NCBI GenBank assembly: GCA_944387905.1
Contig: CALXGU010000086.1
Coordinates: 1-6,563, forward strand
DNA from: an uncultured Clostridia bacterium
Lineage (GTDB): Bacteria; Bacillota; Clostridia; Oscillospirales; QAKW01
DNA: 6,563 nt
Reading direction: 5' to 3'
This document shows positions 1-6,111 of this stretch, piece after piece. Each line of letters opens with the position of its first letter. The stretch's first letter is position 1. A program made the position numbers and the translations under genes. Under the pieces are notes generated by a model that saw only the letters and a list, made by a program, of their open reading frames with translations, was not told the DNA's origin and did no database searches.

Positions 1-12
1 CTCTTCCGATCT
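1..12. other. Illumina adapter remnant at contig end
   Basis: The first 12 bases, CTCTTCCGATCT, are identical to the 3' end of the Illumina TruSeq-type adapter; on the minus strand they read AGATCGGAAGAG, the first 12 bases of the common read-through adapter. They sit exactly at the window edge and interrupt the reading frame of the regulator gene on the minus strand, as an untrimmed adapter would. They should be treated as artefact, so the residues Asp-Arg-Lys that the frame would gain here are not real. Confidence 0.93.
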
Positions 13-326
13 AGAAGTATATCATATGCTCCCGACATCAGACTTACACTTTTTACCTGAGGATATTTTGATATGCGTCTTGCCACTTTGTCAAAACCCT
101 CTCCGCGCATCGGAGATATTTTCAGCTCGATCATGGCGGTTATATAGTCACGGTTTGTCTTATCCCAGTCCACCATTGCATTGTAACCGACTATAACCTT
201 CTGCTCCTCCAGCTTTTTTATTTGCTCGTTAAGTTCCTGCTCACTGCATCTGAGCTGCAAGGCAAGCGCACTTCTGTCTGCATATGCATCTTTTTCAAGA
301 GCTGCCAACAGTTTTTTCTCATTCAT
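13..326 (-). CDS. Lrp/AsnC-family transcriptional regulator, C-terminus missing
   Basis: This is a DNA-binding regulator of the Lrp/AsnC (feast/famine) family. Such proteins bind DNA as dimers or octamers and usually respond to an amino acid or related small molecule. The start ATG (326-324) follows an AAAAAGGAG ribosome binding site (346-338) with an 11-base spacer. 104 complete codons are seen, plus a 105th that is Leu whatever its third base. Residues 1-45 form the N-terminal winged helix-turn-helix, ending in the family-typical IKKLEEQKVIVGYNAMVDWDK linker region (about 36-56). From about residue 61 (YITAMIELKI) a RAM/ACT-like effector domain begins, with the conserved segment KSVSLMSGAYD (92-102). 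The family is usually 150-165 residues, so roughly the last 50-60 are lost at the contig end. It is divergent from the plus-strand operon, and such regulators commonly control themselves and the neighbouring operon. The family call is secure; the effector is unknown. Confidence 0.9.
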
Positions 327-372
327 TTGCCTGTTTTCTCCTTTTTAAAACATAATAAACATATTCTATTAC

Positions 373-400
373 ATTTTAGCATAATTAAAAAAACTTTCAA
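373..400 (-). promoter_or_regulatory. Predicted sigma-A promoter for the Lrp-type regulator
   Basis: On the minus strand a -35 box TTGAAA (400-395) is followed after 16 bases by a -10 box TAAAAT (378-373), preceded by TGC, which makes an extended -10 element. Transcription would start near 366, giving a leader of about 40 bases. This is pattern matching in an AT-rich region, but the extended -10 and the correct placement strengthen it. Confidence 0.6.
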
Positions 401-433
401 TAAAAAATAAAAAAATATTGATTTTTATTGAAA
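395..433. promoter_or_regulatory. Candidate operator: repeated TATTGA half-sites between divergent promoters
   Basis: A perfect 8-base inverted repeat, TTTCAATA (395-402) and TATTGAAA (426-433), flanks an A-rich core, with a third half-site TATTGA at 416-421. The two plus-oriented copies are 10 bases apart and the outer arms are 31 bases apart centre to centre, close to whole turns of the helix. The left arm covers the -35 box of the minus-strand promoter and the middle copy overlaps the -35 box of the plus-strand promoter. Binding by the adjacent Lrp-type regulator is an inference; AT-rich sequence makes some repeats likely by chance. Confidence 0.45.
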
Positions 434-445
434 TGGTGATAAAAT
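418..445 (+). promoter_or_regulatory. Predicted sigma-A promoter for the ACT/UPF0210/V-ATPase operon
   Basis: A -35 box TTGATT (418-423) is followed after 16 bases by a -10 box TAAAAT (440-445), preceded by TGA, giving an extended -10 element. An A-rich tract (402-415) lies upstream and could act as an UP-like element. The start would be near 452 with a leader of about 33 bases. It is the only convincing plus-strand promoter I see in the window, so it may drive all genes from 485 onward. Confidence 0.6.
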
Positions 446-484
446 GTGTAACAAATAAAACTTCATTTTTGATAGGAGCTTTTT

Positions 485-754
485 ATGAGATTAGTTATTA
501 CGGTAGTGGGCAAAGACCGTATCGGGATCGTATCGGACATAGCCTCTATTTGCAAGGACCTGAATGTAAATATAATGGACATAACACAAAAGGTTTTTGA
601 CGATATGTTCGCCATGGTAATGCTCGCTCAAATGACCGACACCAGCGCGCCATTTGAGGAAATCGAGGACAAACTCGACAAGTGCGGACAAAAAGCTGGG
701 CTTAAAATCCACACTATGCACGAGGATATTTTCAATTCTATGCACAAAATATAA
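485..754 (+). CDS. UPF0237 family ACT-domain protein
   Basis: This 89-residue cytosolic protein is a single ACT domain of the UPF0237 family. ACT domains bind small ligands, commonly amino acids, and regulate partner proteins; the ligand of this family is not established. The ATG is preceded by AGGAG (474-478) with a 6-base spacer. The N-terminus (MRLVITVVGKDRIGIVSDIA) carries the ACT signature: a first beta strand, then the GKDRIGIVSDIA ligand loop and first helix (9-20), followed by NVNIMDITQKVFDD (about 28-41) and a third strand, MFAMVMLAQM. Length matches the family norm of about 90 residues. The stop is 10 bases before the UPF0210 gene, its usual partner, which suggests the two proteins act together. 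It is not a full enzyme with a fused ACT domain such as GlnD or SerA. Confidence 0.92.
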   Translation: MRLVITVVGKDRIGIVSDIASICKDLNVNIMDITQKVFDDMFAMVMLAQMTDTSAPFEEIEDKLDKCGQKAGLKIHTMHEDIFNSMHKI

Positions 755-764
755 GGGGTAATTC

Positions 765-2123
765 ATGGTCGAAATCAACGATATTCTTGAAACTATCAGT
801 ATGATAGATAATCAGCATCTGGATATCCGTACGGTCACGATGGGCATTTCTCTGTTTGACTGTGTTTCGGAAGACACCGGACGTCTGTGCGATAACATAT
901 ACGATAAAATTACACGGCTGGCAGGGAATCTTGTAAAAACCGGCGAGGATATTTCCAGACAGTACGGGATACCGATAATCCATAAACGCGTATCCGTCAC
1001 GCCTATCTCTCTTGTGGCCCGCAATATGGATCCTGACAGCATGGTAAAGATAGCAAAAACTCTTGACCGCGCGGCAAATACATGCGGTATAAATTTTATA
1101 GGCGGCTACAGTGCTCTTGTGCACAAAGGAATGACATCAGGAGAACTCAATCTTATCGAATCTATTCCTCAGGCTCTGGCTGAGACCCAAAACGTCTGCT
1201 CTTCCGTAAATGTGGCGACTACAAAATCAGGGATCAATCTTGACTCTATCGCCCTTATGGGAAATATAATCAAAAAGACTGCGTACCTGACACGCGAAGA
1301 AGGATCTATAGGCTGTGCAAAGCTCGTGGTATTTGCAAACGTACCGGAGGACAATCCGTTTATGGCGGGAGCTTTCCACGGCGTCGGTGAGGGCGACTGC
1401 GCTATCAATGTTGGGGTCTCCGGTCCCGGCGTTGTCAGCCATGCGCTGAAAAAAGCTCCAAACGCAAACATCACTGAAATCGCGGACATTATCAAAAAGA
1501 CAGCTTTCAAAATAACAAGAATGGGTCAACTTGTAGCCGCTCAGGCGTCCCAACGCCTCAATGTTCCCTTCGGAATAGTCGATCTGTCTCTTGCTCCCAC
1601 TCCGGCAATAGGCGATTCAGTAGCCCATATTTTAGAGGAAATGGGACTTGAAAAATGCGGAACGCACGGAACGACCGCCTGCCTTGCTCTGCTTAATGAT
1701 GCTGTCAAAAAAGGCGGAGCTATGGCTTCCTCGCATGTCGGCGGTCTTTCGGGCGCGTTTATACCGGTCTCGGAAGACGCGGGCATGATAGATGCGGCAA
1801 AATGCTCAACTCTCACTATCGACAAGCTTGAAGCAATGACAGCCGTTTGCTCGGTAGGCCTGGATATGATAGCCATCCCGGGTGATACCCCTGCATCCAC
1901 TATTTCAGCTATTATTGCCGATGAAATAAGCATCGGAGTTATAAACAACAAAACAACAGCCGTAAGACTTATTCCTGCATACGGCAAAAAAGTCGGTGAC
2001 GAGGTCTCTTTCGGAGGACTGCTGGGAAGCGCTCCCGTCATGCCGGTCCATAACGAAAGCTCCGAGAAGTTTATATCTCGCGGCGGAAGAATACCCGCAC
2101 CTCAAAATGCTCTTAGAAATTAG
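765..2123 (+). CDS. UPF0210 / DUF711 (PFL) family protein
   Basis: This 452-residue, probably cytosolic protein belongs to the UPF0210 (DUF711) family, which is widespread in Firmicutes and archaea and has no settled biochemical role. Evidence is the conserved N-terminal [12 protein letters not shown] (22-33), the segment [19 protein letters not shown] (45-63), and [17 protein letters not shown] (67-83), plus later Gly- and Ala-rich segments (for example the stretch encoded around 1360-1440 with [10 protein letters not shown] and GVSGPGVV) that resemble the glycyl-radical-enzyme-like barrel fold reported for the family. No radical Gly motif or signal peptide is seen. Length agrees with the usual 445-455 residues, so it is complete. 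The start is set by AAGGGG (753-758), overlapping the stop of the ACT gene. The constant pairing with UPF0237 suggests that the ACT protein regulates this one. Its stop codon overlaps the ribosome binding site of the first ATPase gene. Confidence 0.93.
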   Translation: MVEINDILETISMIDNQHLDIRTVTMGISLFDCVSEDTGRLCDNIYDKITRLAGNLVKTGEDISRQYGIPIIHKRVSVTPISLVARNMDPDSMVKIAKTLDRAANTCGINFIGGYSALVHKGMTSGELNLIESIPQALAETQNVCSSVNVATTKSGINLDSIALMGNIIKKTAYLTREEGSIGCAKLVVFANVPEDNPFMAGAFHGVGEGDCAINVGVSGPGVVSHALKKAPNANITEIADIIKKTAFKITRMGQLVAAQASQRLNVPFGIVDLSLAPTPAIGDSVAHILEEMGLEKCGTHGTTACLALLNDAVKKGGAMASSHVGGLSGAFIPVSEDAGMIDAAKCSTLTIDKLEAMTAVCSVGLDMIAIPGDTPASTISAIIADEISIGVINNKTTAVRLIPAYGKKVGDEVSFGGLLGSAPVMPVHNESSEKFISRGGRIPAPQNALRN

Positions 2124-2134
2124 GTGAATTCTGA

Positions 2135-2446
2135 ATGGAAAAAGTACTTAAAGTAGCCTTAGATGCCGAGCAAGAAGCTCAAAATATCATTGCAAACGCA
2201 ATGAAAGAAAAAGAAATATGTGATCAGAATATAGCTGATGCTGACAAAATCAAAGACAAATATATTGAAATTGCCAAAAAACACGTAAGCGATTTTGAAA
2301 GCAACGAAAAAACCAACACTCAAAAACAGTGCGAGCAAATGGACAGACAACTTGAACAAAACATCCAAAAGCTGCAAGAACTGTATACTGTACACGGACA
2401 AGAGTGGATAGACCAGATGTACAGCCAGATAACTAAAAAACTATGA
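2135..2446 (+). CDS. V/A-type ATPase peripheral-stalk subunit G/H
   Basis: A 103-residue, highly charged and helical protein, likely the G/H-type peripheral-stalk subunit (NtpF-like in Enterococcus hirae), which pairs with subunit E to hold the catalytic head against the membrane subunit I. The N-terminal segment EKVLKVALDAEQEAQNII (about 2-19) has the heptad-like EAE.EA pattern typical of the family, and most of the chain (about 1-90) is predicted coiled coil with no transmembrane segment. The start is preceded by TAGGTGA (2121-2127), which includes the stop of the UPF0210 gene. Its ATGA overlap with subunit C (2443-2446) implies translational coupling. Small stalk subunits diverge fast, so the call rests partly on position at the head of the ATPase genes. 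The gene is AT- and Lys-rich compared with the upstream gene. Confidence 0.75.
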   Translation: MEKVLKVALDAEQEAQNIIANAMKEKEICDQNIADADKIKDKYIEIAKKHVSDFESNEKTNTQKQCEQMDRQLEQNIQKLQELYTVHGQEWIDQMYSQITKKL

Positions 2447-3474
2447 ACTGCGCAATAATTACAAAATCTAAGGCAATGTACGGCAAACGATTGACGGAAT
2501 CTGACATCAGTATGCTGTGCGATTGCAGATCTGTTGAAGACTGCGCCGCATTCTTGCGGTCACACCCTGCCTTTTCTAAAGCATTTGAAAATGTTGAGCT
2601 AAGAGGGATACGTCTGTCAAGGATTGAAATGCTCCTGAAAAAAGAACAGTGCCTAGAATTTGAGCGCCTCATTAAAGGCATGCCTGAAAAGGAAAAAAAA
2701 CTGACCCAAATGTTCATAGGCACATTCGAACTTGATCTTATAATGTGGGCACTCAGAAATACTGAGCTTGCAGATGAGCAAAAATCTCCTATGCCGCCTC
2801 TTTATGAACCCCTTATACGTAAATACTCAAAAACGGATTTTGACCTTCTTATAAATGCACGTACACGACAACAGGTTGCCCAGGCTCTTAGCGGACACTA
2901 TCGCACTATAGTAGAAAAATCTTTCTCAGATGAATCAAAAACCGATTATTTTACGATAGAAAACGAACTGTGGAAAACCTTTTATGCAGGCCTTTATGAG
3001 TATATAGAAAAATACTTTAAAAAAGACGATACCGTCAGTATGTTCGGTACTCGCATTGATCTTTATAATATAATGCGCATCTTCAGACTAAAAGAATATT
3101 TTGAATTTACAGCAGATCAAATAAGTCCATTTATTATCCGTCCTCTGTATAAACTCAAGGATGATACTGTTTCAAAACTTTGCTCCTGCAGTGATGTCAA
3201 AGAATTCTTTTCCATTCTCAAAAAAACACATTATAAACAGCTTTGTGATGTAAAAAACGGTGAGCAGTTGGAATCTTTATGTAATGAGATCATGGTAAAA
3301 AAGGCAGCAAAAATTTTACATTTTTCAACTAACGCACCCGCTGCTATTTATGCTTATTTGATTTACAAAAGCAATGAAATCGACAAGATAAAAACCGTAA
3401 TCGAATCGGTACGATATAATTTAAGCAGGGAGATGATAGAGAGTTATGTCGGTACAAAAGCTAAAACTAATTAG
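2443..3474 (+). CDS. ntpC: V/A-type ATPase subunit C (central-stalk connector)
   Basis: A 343-residue all-helical cytosolic protein of the vacuolar subunit d / archaeal-type subunit C family. It is the funnel-shaped socket that connects the D-F rotor shaft to the membrane c-ring. Length fits the family (about 320-350). Family-like features are the N-terminal AIITKSKAMYGKRLTESDI (about 4-22; the family often begins with a Y-x-x-x-R-a-k-a.L-type segment), the repeated three-helix pattern, and FGTRIDLYNIMRIFRLKEYF (about 200-219), where a D-x-x-N-I-x-x-I-x-R-x-K-type motif is conserved. No transmembrane segment is seen. The start overlaps the end of the G/H gene by 4 bases and the end overlaps subunit I by 29. 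The gene lies before subunit I rather than after E as in Enterococcus. Sequence identity to well-studied members is probably low, but motif and context agree. Confidence 0.87.
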   Translation: MNCAIITKSKAMYGKRLTESDISMLCDCRSVEDCAAFLRSHPAFSKAFENVELRGIRLSRIEMLLKKEQCLEFERLIKGMPEKEKKLTQMFIGTFELDLIMWALRNTELADEQKSPMPPLYEPLIRKYSKTDFDLLINARTRQQVAQALSGHYRTIVEKSFSDESKTDYFTIENELWKTFYAGLYEYIEKYFKKDDTVSMFGTRIDLYNIMRIFRLKEYFEFTADQISPFIIRPLYKLKDDTVSKLCSCSDVKEFFSILKKTHYKQLCDVKNGEQLESLCNEIMVKKAAKILHFSTNAPAAIYAYLIYKSNEIDKIKTVIESVRYNLSREMIESYVGTKAKTN

Positions 3475-5314
3475 TCTTATCGGTCCTGTAGAGAGATTTG
3501 ATGATATTGCCAAATGCTGCTTGACTTCTGAATGTTTTCAGCCGATACGTGCTACAAAACTTACAACCGGAGTCAAGCATTTAATTCCATTTGAGACTGG
3601 AAATCCTTATTCCGAACTTCTGGAAGAAATAATCTCAGTAATGGACCTAGCGGGTATCCCAAAAGAACAAGTCCAAATCACAGATTATGACCCGGATATA
3701 GACCGTCAGTCTGCTCGTATAGATGCATTTTCCGCAAGACTGAGCTCTCTGACAGAAAAAATTTCAGAAATAGAAAAAGAAATTTCAGAAAACGAATATT
3801 CAATAAAACAGCTTCAGCCGCTCATAGAACTGGATGTGGAATTTGATCGTCTGTTTTCTATGCAATATGTAGATGTCAGATTTGGTAAAATGCCTCTGAC
3901 ATCATACAACAATATGATATTTTTTGATTCGGACACCGCGCTTAGCTTTGTCCCGCTCAACAGTGACAAGGAATATATCTGGGGAATAGTACTTACTCCG
4001 GCAAGCCAAAAGGCAAAAGCTGATGCTGTGCTTTCTTCTCTATATTTTGAGAGGATATATATTTCAGATAAAATCCACCATACCCCTCAGACTTCTCTAC
4101 AGCAGCTTCAGTCCAAAAACAAAGAGCTGAAAGCTCAGTTGTCAGAGCTTATCAAATCAAGAAGCGATATGACAACTCTCAATCAAAGCGATCTTGTAAA
4201 GGCATACTCAAAGTACAGCTTTCTTTCAAAATGTCATGATCTGAGGCAATTCGCCATGAAAAGCAGCAGCGAATTTTATCTGTCGGGCTGGATACCGGAG
4301 CGGGCTCTGCCCAAATTCAAAAAATATATATCCGATGATGAAGACCCCAAAGAAGTAAAATTCGAAACACCCCCCACCCGCATCAAAAACCCATGGGGCA
4401 TACGCTTTTTTGAAATGTTTACCGAAATGTACGGTCTGCCCGGCTATAACGAGCTTGATCCAACGTTTCTTGTGGCTCTGACTTATACGATATTCTTCGG
4501 CATCATGTTCGGTGATCTGGGACAGGGACTGGTTCTTATGCTGGGAGGCATTCTGGCATGGAAGCTCAAAAAGATGAAACTCGGCAGGATCATCGCTGTC
4601 ATCGGCCTGTCCAGTGCGGTATGCGGCCTGTTCTACGGAAGCATATTCGGCAACGAAGAAATCATCTCGGGATTTTCCGTACTTCACGGCAGCAACACTT
4701 TATTTATTCTGCTGTTTGCAGCCGGATTCGGAGTTGTTCTGATAGGTGTGGCAATGATCCTGAATATCATCAACGGTATCCGTCAGCATGATCCACACAA
4801 ATTTCTTTTCTCACCCAACGGTATCTGCGGGTTTGTGTTCTTTTTCGGAAATATAATCGCAGCATTGCTGACTTTTCTTACGGAAATACGTATTTACAGC
4901 GCCGTCTATATTATACTCACGACGGTATTGCCGCTGCTTCTTATTTTCCTCGGCACCCCGCTCACAAAGCTCATTCTGAGAAAAGAAGGAGCGTTTAAGG
5001 AAAAATGGGGCGAATATATAACAGAAAACCTGTTTGAGCTTTTTGAAGTTATGCTCTCGTTCCTCTCTAATGTAATTTCTTATGTCCGTATCGGCGCTTT
5101 TGCAGTAAGCCACGCAGGTATGATGCTTGTCGTAACTTCAATGGCTGCCATGCTCGGAGGCGCCGGCGAGATCGCCGTATTGATATTCGGAAATATTTTT
5201 GTGATTTGTCTGGAAGGTCTGATTGTCGGCATACAGTGTCTCAGACTTCAGTTCTATGAATTCTTTTCAAGATTTTATGCCGGAGACGGTCAGCCGTTCA
5301 AACCTTTCAGTTAA
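3446..5314 (+). CDS. ntpI: V/A-type ATPase membrane subunit I (a subunit)
   Basis: This 622-residue subunit forms the two half-channels for ions next to the c-ring and anchors the peripheral stalks. The N-terminal half (1-335) is cytosolic, with the family start VQKLKLISLIGP (3-14), two coiled-coil arms (about 88-125 and 216-240) and the conserved SGWIP (280-284). The C-terminal half is membrane-embedded, with about 7-8 helices from residue 341 onward, including FFGIMFGDLGQG (350-361) and the CGLFYGSIFG loop (393-402). Two key arginines are present: Arg548 in SYVRIGAFAVSHAG and Arg600 in CLRLQFYEFFSRFY, matching the pair needed for ion transfer in the V-type a subunit. The C-terminal GDGQPFKPF is typical and complete. 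The ATG overlaps subunit C by 29 bases, but the start is firm because the family's N-terminus begins here; AGGGA (3427-3431) may serve as its binding site. Confidence 0.96.
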   Translation: MSVQKLKLISLIGPVERFDDIAKCCLTSECFQPIRATKLTTGVKHLIPFETGNPYSELLEEIISVMDLAGIPKEQVQITDYDPDIDRQSARIDAFSARLSSLTEKISEIEKEISENEYSIKQLQPLIELDVEFDRLFSMQYVDVRFGKMPLTSYNNMIFFDSDTALSFVPLNSDKEYIWGIVLTPASQKAKADAVLSSLYFERIYISDKIHHTPQTSLQQLQSKNKELKAQLSELIKSRSDMTTLNQSDLVKAYSKYSFLSKCHDLRQFAMKSSSEFYLSGWIPERALPKFKKYISDDEDPKEVKFETPPTRIKNPWGIRFFEMFTEMYGLPGYNELDPTFLVALTYTIFFGIMFGDLGQGLVLMLGGILAWKLKKMKLGRIIAVIGLSSAVCGLFYGSIFGNEEIISGFSVLHGSNTLFILLFAAGFGVVLIGVAMILNIINGIRQHDPHKFLFSPNGICGFVFFFGNIIAALLTFLTEIRIYSAVYIILTTVLPLLLIFLGTPLTKLILRKEGAFKEKWGEYITENLFELFEVMLSFLSNVISYVRIGAFAVSHAGMMLVVTSMAAMLGGAGEIAVLIFGNIFVICLEGLIVGIQCLRLQFYEFFSRFYAGDGQPFKPFS

Positions 5315-5337
5315 TTTAAGCCGATAAAAGGCAGATT

Positions 5338-5341
5338 GGAG
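5338..5341 (+). promoter_or_regulatory. Ribosome binding site that fixes the subunit K start
   Basis: GGAG lies 9 bases before ATG 5351. A longer reading frame can be opened at TTG 5336, but that codon overlaps this site and would itself have no suitable binding site, so the ATG is the better start. Confidence 0.75.
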
Positions 5342-5350
5342 ATAAAAATC

Positions 5351-5788
5351 ATGTTATACGCAATTTTAGCTGTTACAGTCTTATTCATACTTGTTCTGTC
5401 ACCAGTATTTTCAGTGCTCTCCGGTAAAATAAAGGGCAAACGCGCCAAAAGACGCCTCACATATAACTTGTGCGCATTCGGAGCCGTAATGCTTGCCGGT
5501 CTGTTTATGCCTGCAATTGCGCTCGCGGCTCCTGAGCAGACCGCTCAGACGGCGACCGCAGCAGCCGCTATAACAGACGCTGCAATAAAAGCTGTTGCCG
5601 CTGCCGCGGCTGTCGGTCTTGCAGGAATAGGCGGCGGCCTTGCCGTCGGTCCCGCGGCTTCTGCAGCCATCGGCGCCATGGCCGAAGACTCGTCAACTTT
5701 CGGTAAATCTCTTATATTCGTTGCTCTGGGCGAAGGTATCGCGATATACGGACTTCTTGTTTCTTTCCTTATTCTGTTTGTCCTTTAA
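5351..5788 (+). CDS. ntpK: V/A-type ATPase proteolipid subunit K (c-ring)
   Basis: A 145-residue proteolipid that forms the rotating membrane ring which carries ions. Four hydrophobic segments are seen: 2-23; 40-60; 78-110, rich in Gly and Ala (AGIGGGLAVG at 91-100); and 119-145. The last two form one c-type hairpin joined by a polar loop, AEDSST (111-116). Glu128 in LGEGIAIYG is the ion-binding carboxylate (codon 5732-5734). The first two segments carry no acidic residue and are separated by a basic loop, KIKGKRAKRR (26-35), which should face the cytoplasm. The second segment ends in ALAAPEQ, resembling a signal peptidase site. I chose ATG 5351 over TTG 5336 because of the ribosome binding site between them. 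It follows subunit I after 36 bases, the largest gap in the operon, and its stop is 4 bases before subunit F. Confidence 0.93.
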   Translation: MLYAILAVTVLFILVLSPVFSVLSGKIKGKRAKRRLTYNLCAFGAVMLAGLFMPAIALAAPEQTAQTATAAAAITDAAIKAVAAAAAVGLAGIGGGLAVGPAASAAIGAMAEDSSTFGKSLIFVALGEGIAIYGLLVSFLILFVL

Positions 5789-5792
5789 TGCT

Positions 5793-6101
5793 ATGAAAAT
5801 GTATGTTATTTCCGATAACAGCGACACTTGCGTCGGACTGCGGATGGCAGGAGTGGACGGCGTTGTCGTACACACCGAAGCCGAAGTCAGAGACGCACTG
5901 GATAAAGTACTTTTGCAGGATGATATCGGCATCCTGCTTATAAACGGAGCTTTAACAGAGCTATGCAAAGACAAAATTGACGATATAAAGACAAACCGTA
6001 CCCGTCCGCTGCTCGTGGAAATCCCTGACCGTCACGGTCATGGCCGCGATGAGAACGCTATATCAGAATATATACGCACTGCGGTCGGAGTTAAAATATA
6101 G
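5793..6101 (+). CDS. ntpG: V/A-type ATPase subunit F (rotor regulatory subunit)
   Basis: A 102-residue soluble protein of the subunit F family (NtpG in Enterococcus). It binds subunit D in the central rotor and modulates ATP hydrolysis. It has the family's small alpha/beta fold: first strand MYVISDNSDTCVGLRMAGV (3-21), where the motif of a short strand followed by D...GLR.AGV is conserved, then a helix with EAEVRDALDKVL, the strand IGILLINGAL, and a second strand, RPLLVEIPDRHG. Length is normal (about 100). The start is ATG 5793; a second ATG at 5799 is two codons later and cannot be excluded. An in-frame ATG upstream at 5640 lies inside the K gene and would add 51 unrelated residues. No good ribosome binding site precedes 5793, and the K stop is 4 bases away, so translation is probably coupled to K. 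Confidence 0.92.
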   Translation: MKMYVISDNSDTCVGLRMAGVDGVVVHTEAEVRDALDKVLLQDDIGILLINGALTELCKDKIDDIKTNRTRPLLVEIPDRHGHGRDENAISEYIRTAVGVKI

Positions 6102-6111
6102 AGGTGTTTTT

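Noticed and set aside
374..390. Inverted repeat TTTTA / TAAAA around the minus-strand -10 box
   Set aside because: Only 5-base arms of A and T in very AT-rich DNA; expected by chance.
222..410. Plus-strand frame of 62 codons opposite the Lrp-type gene
   Set aside because: It lies antisense to the conserved regulator and through its promoter; the residues are mostly a by-product of AT-rich DNA.
738..1124. 128-codon minus-strand frame across the ACT/UPF0210 junction
   Set aside because: It overlaps two well-supported genes and lacks a recognisable domain.
1541..2041. Long open frame (166 codons) on the minus strand inside UPF0210
   Set aside because: It is a shadow of the conserved UPF0210 frame. 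Its product has no recognisable motif and there is no promoter or operon logic on that strand.
4226..4687. 153-codon minus-strand frame inside subunit I
   Set aside because: It lies opposite conserved membrane segments of subunit I and shows no family features.
5315..5350. Possible hairpin (GCC...GGC) between subunits I and K as terminator or processing site
   Set aside because: The stem is 3 pairs with no T-run, too weak to call.
5336..5350. TTG start that would add 5 residues to subunit K
   Set aside because: It would overlap the GGAG ribosome binding site that is well placed for ATG 5351.
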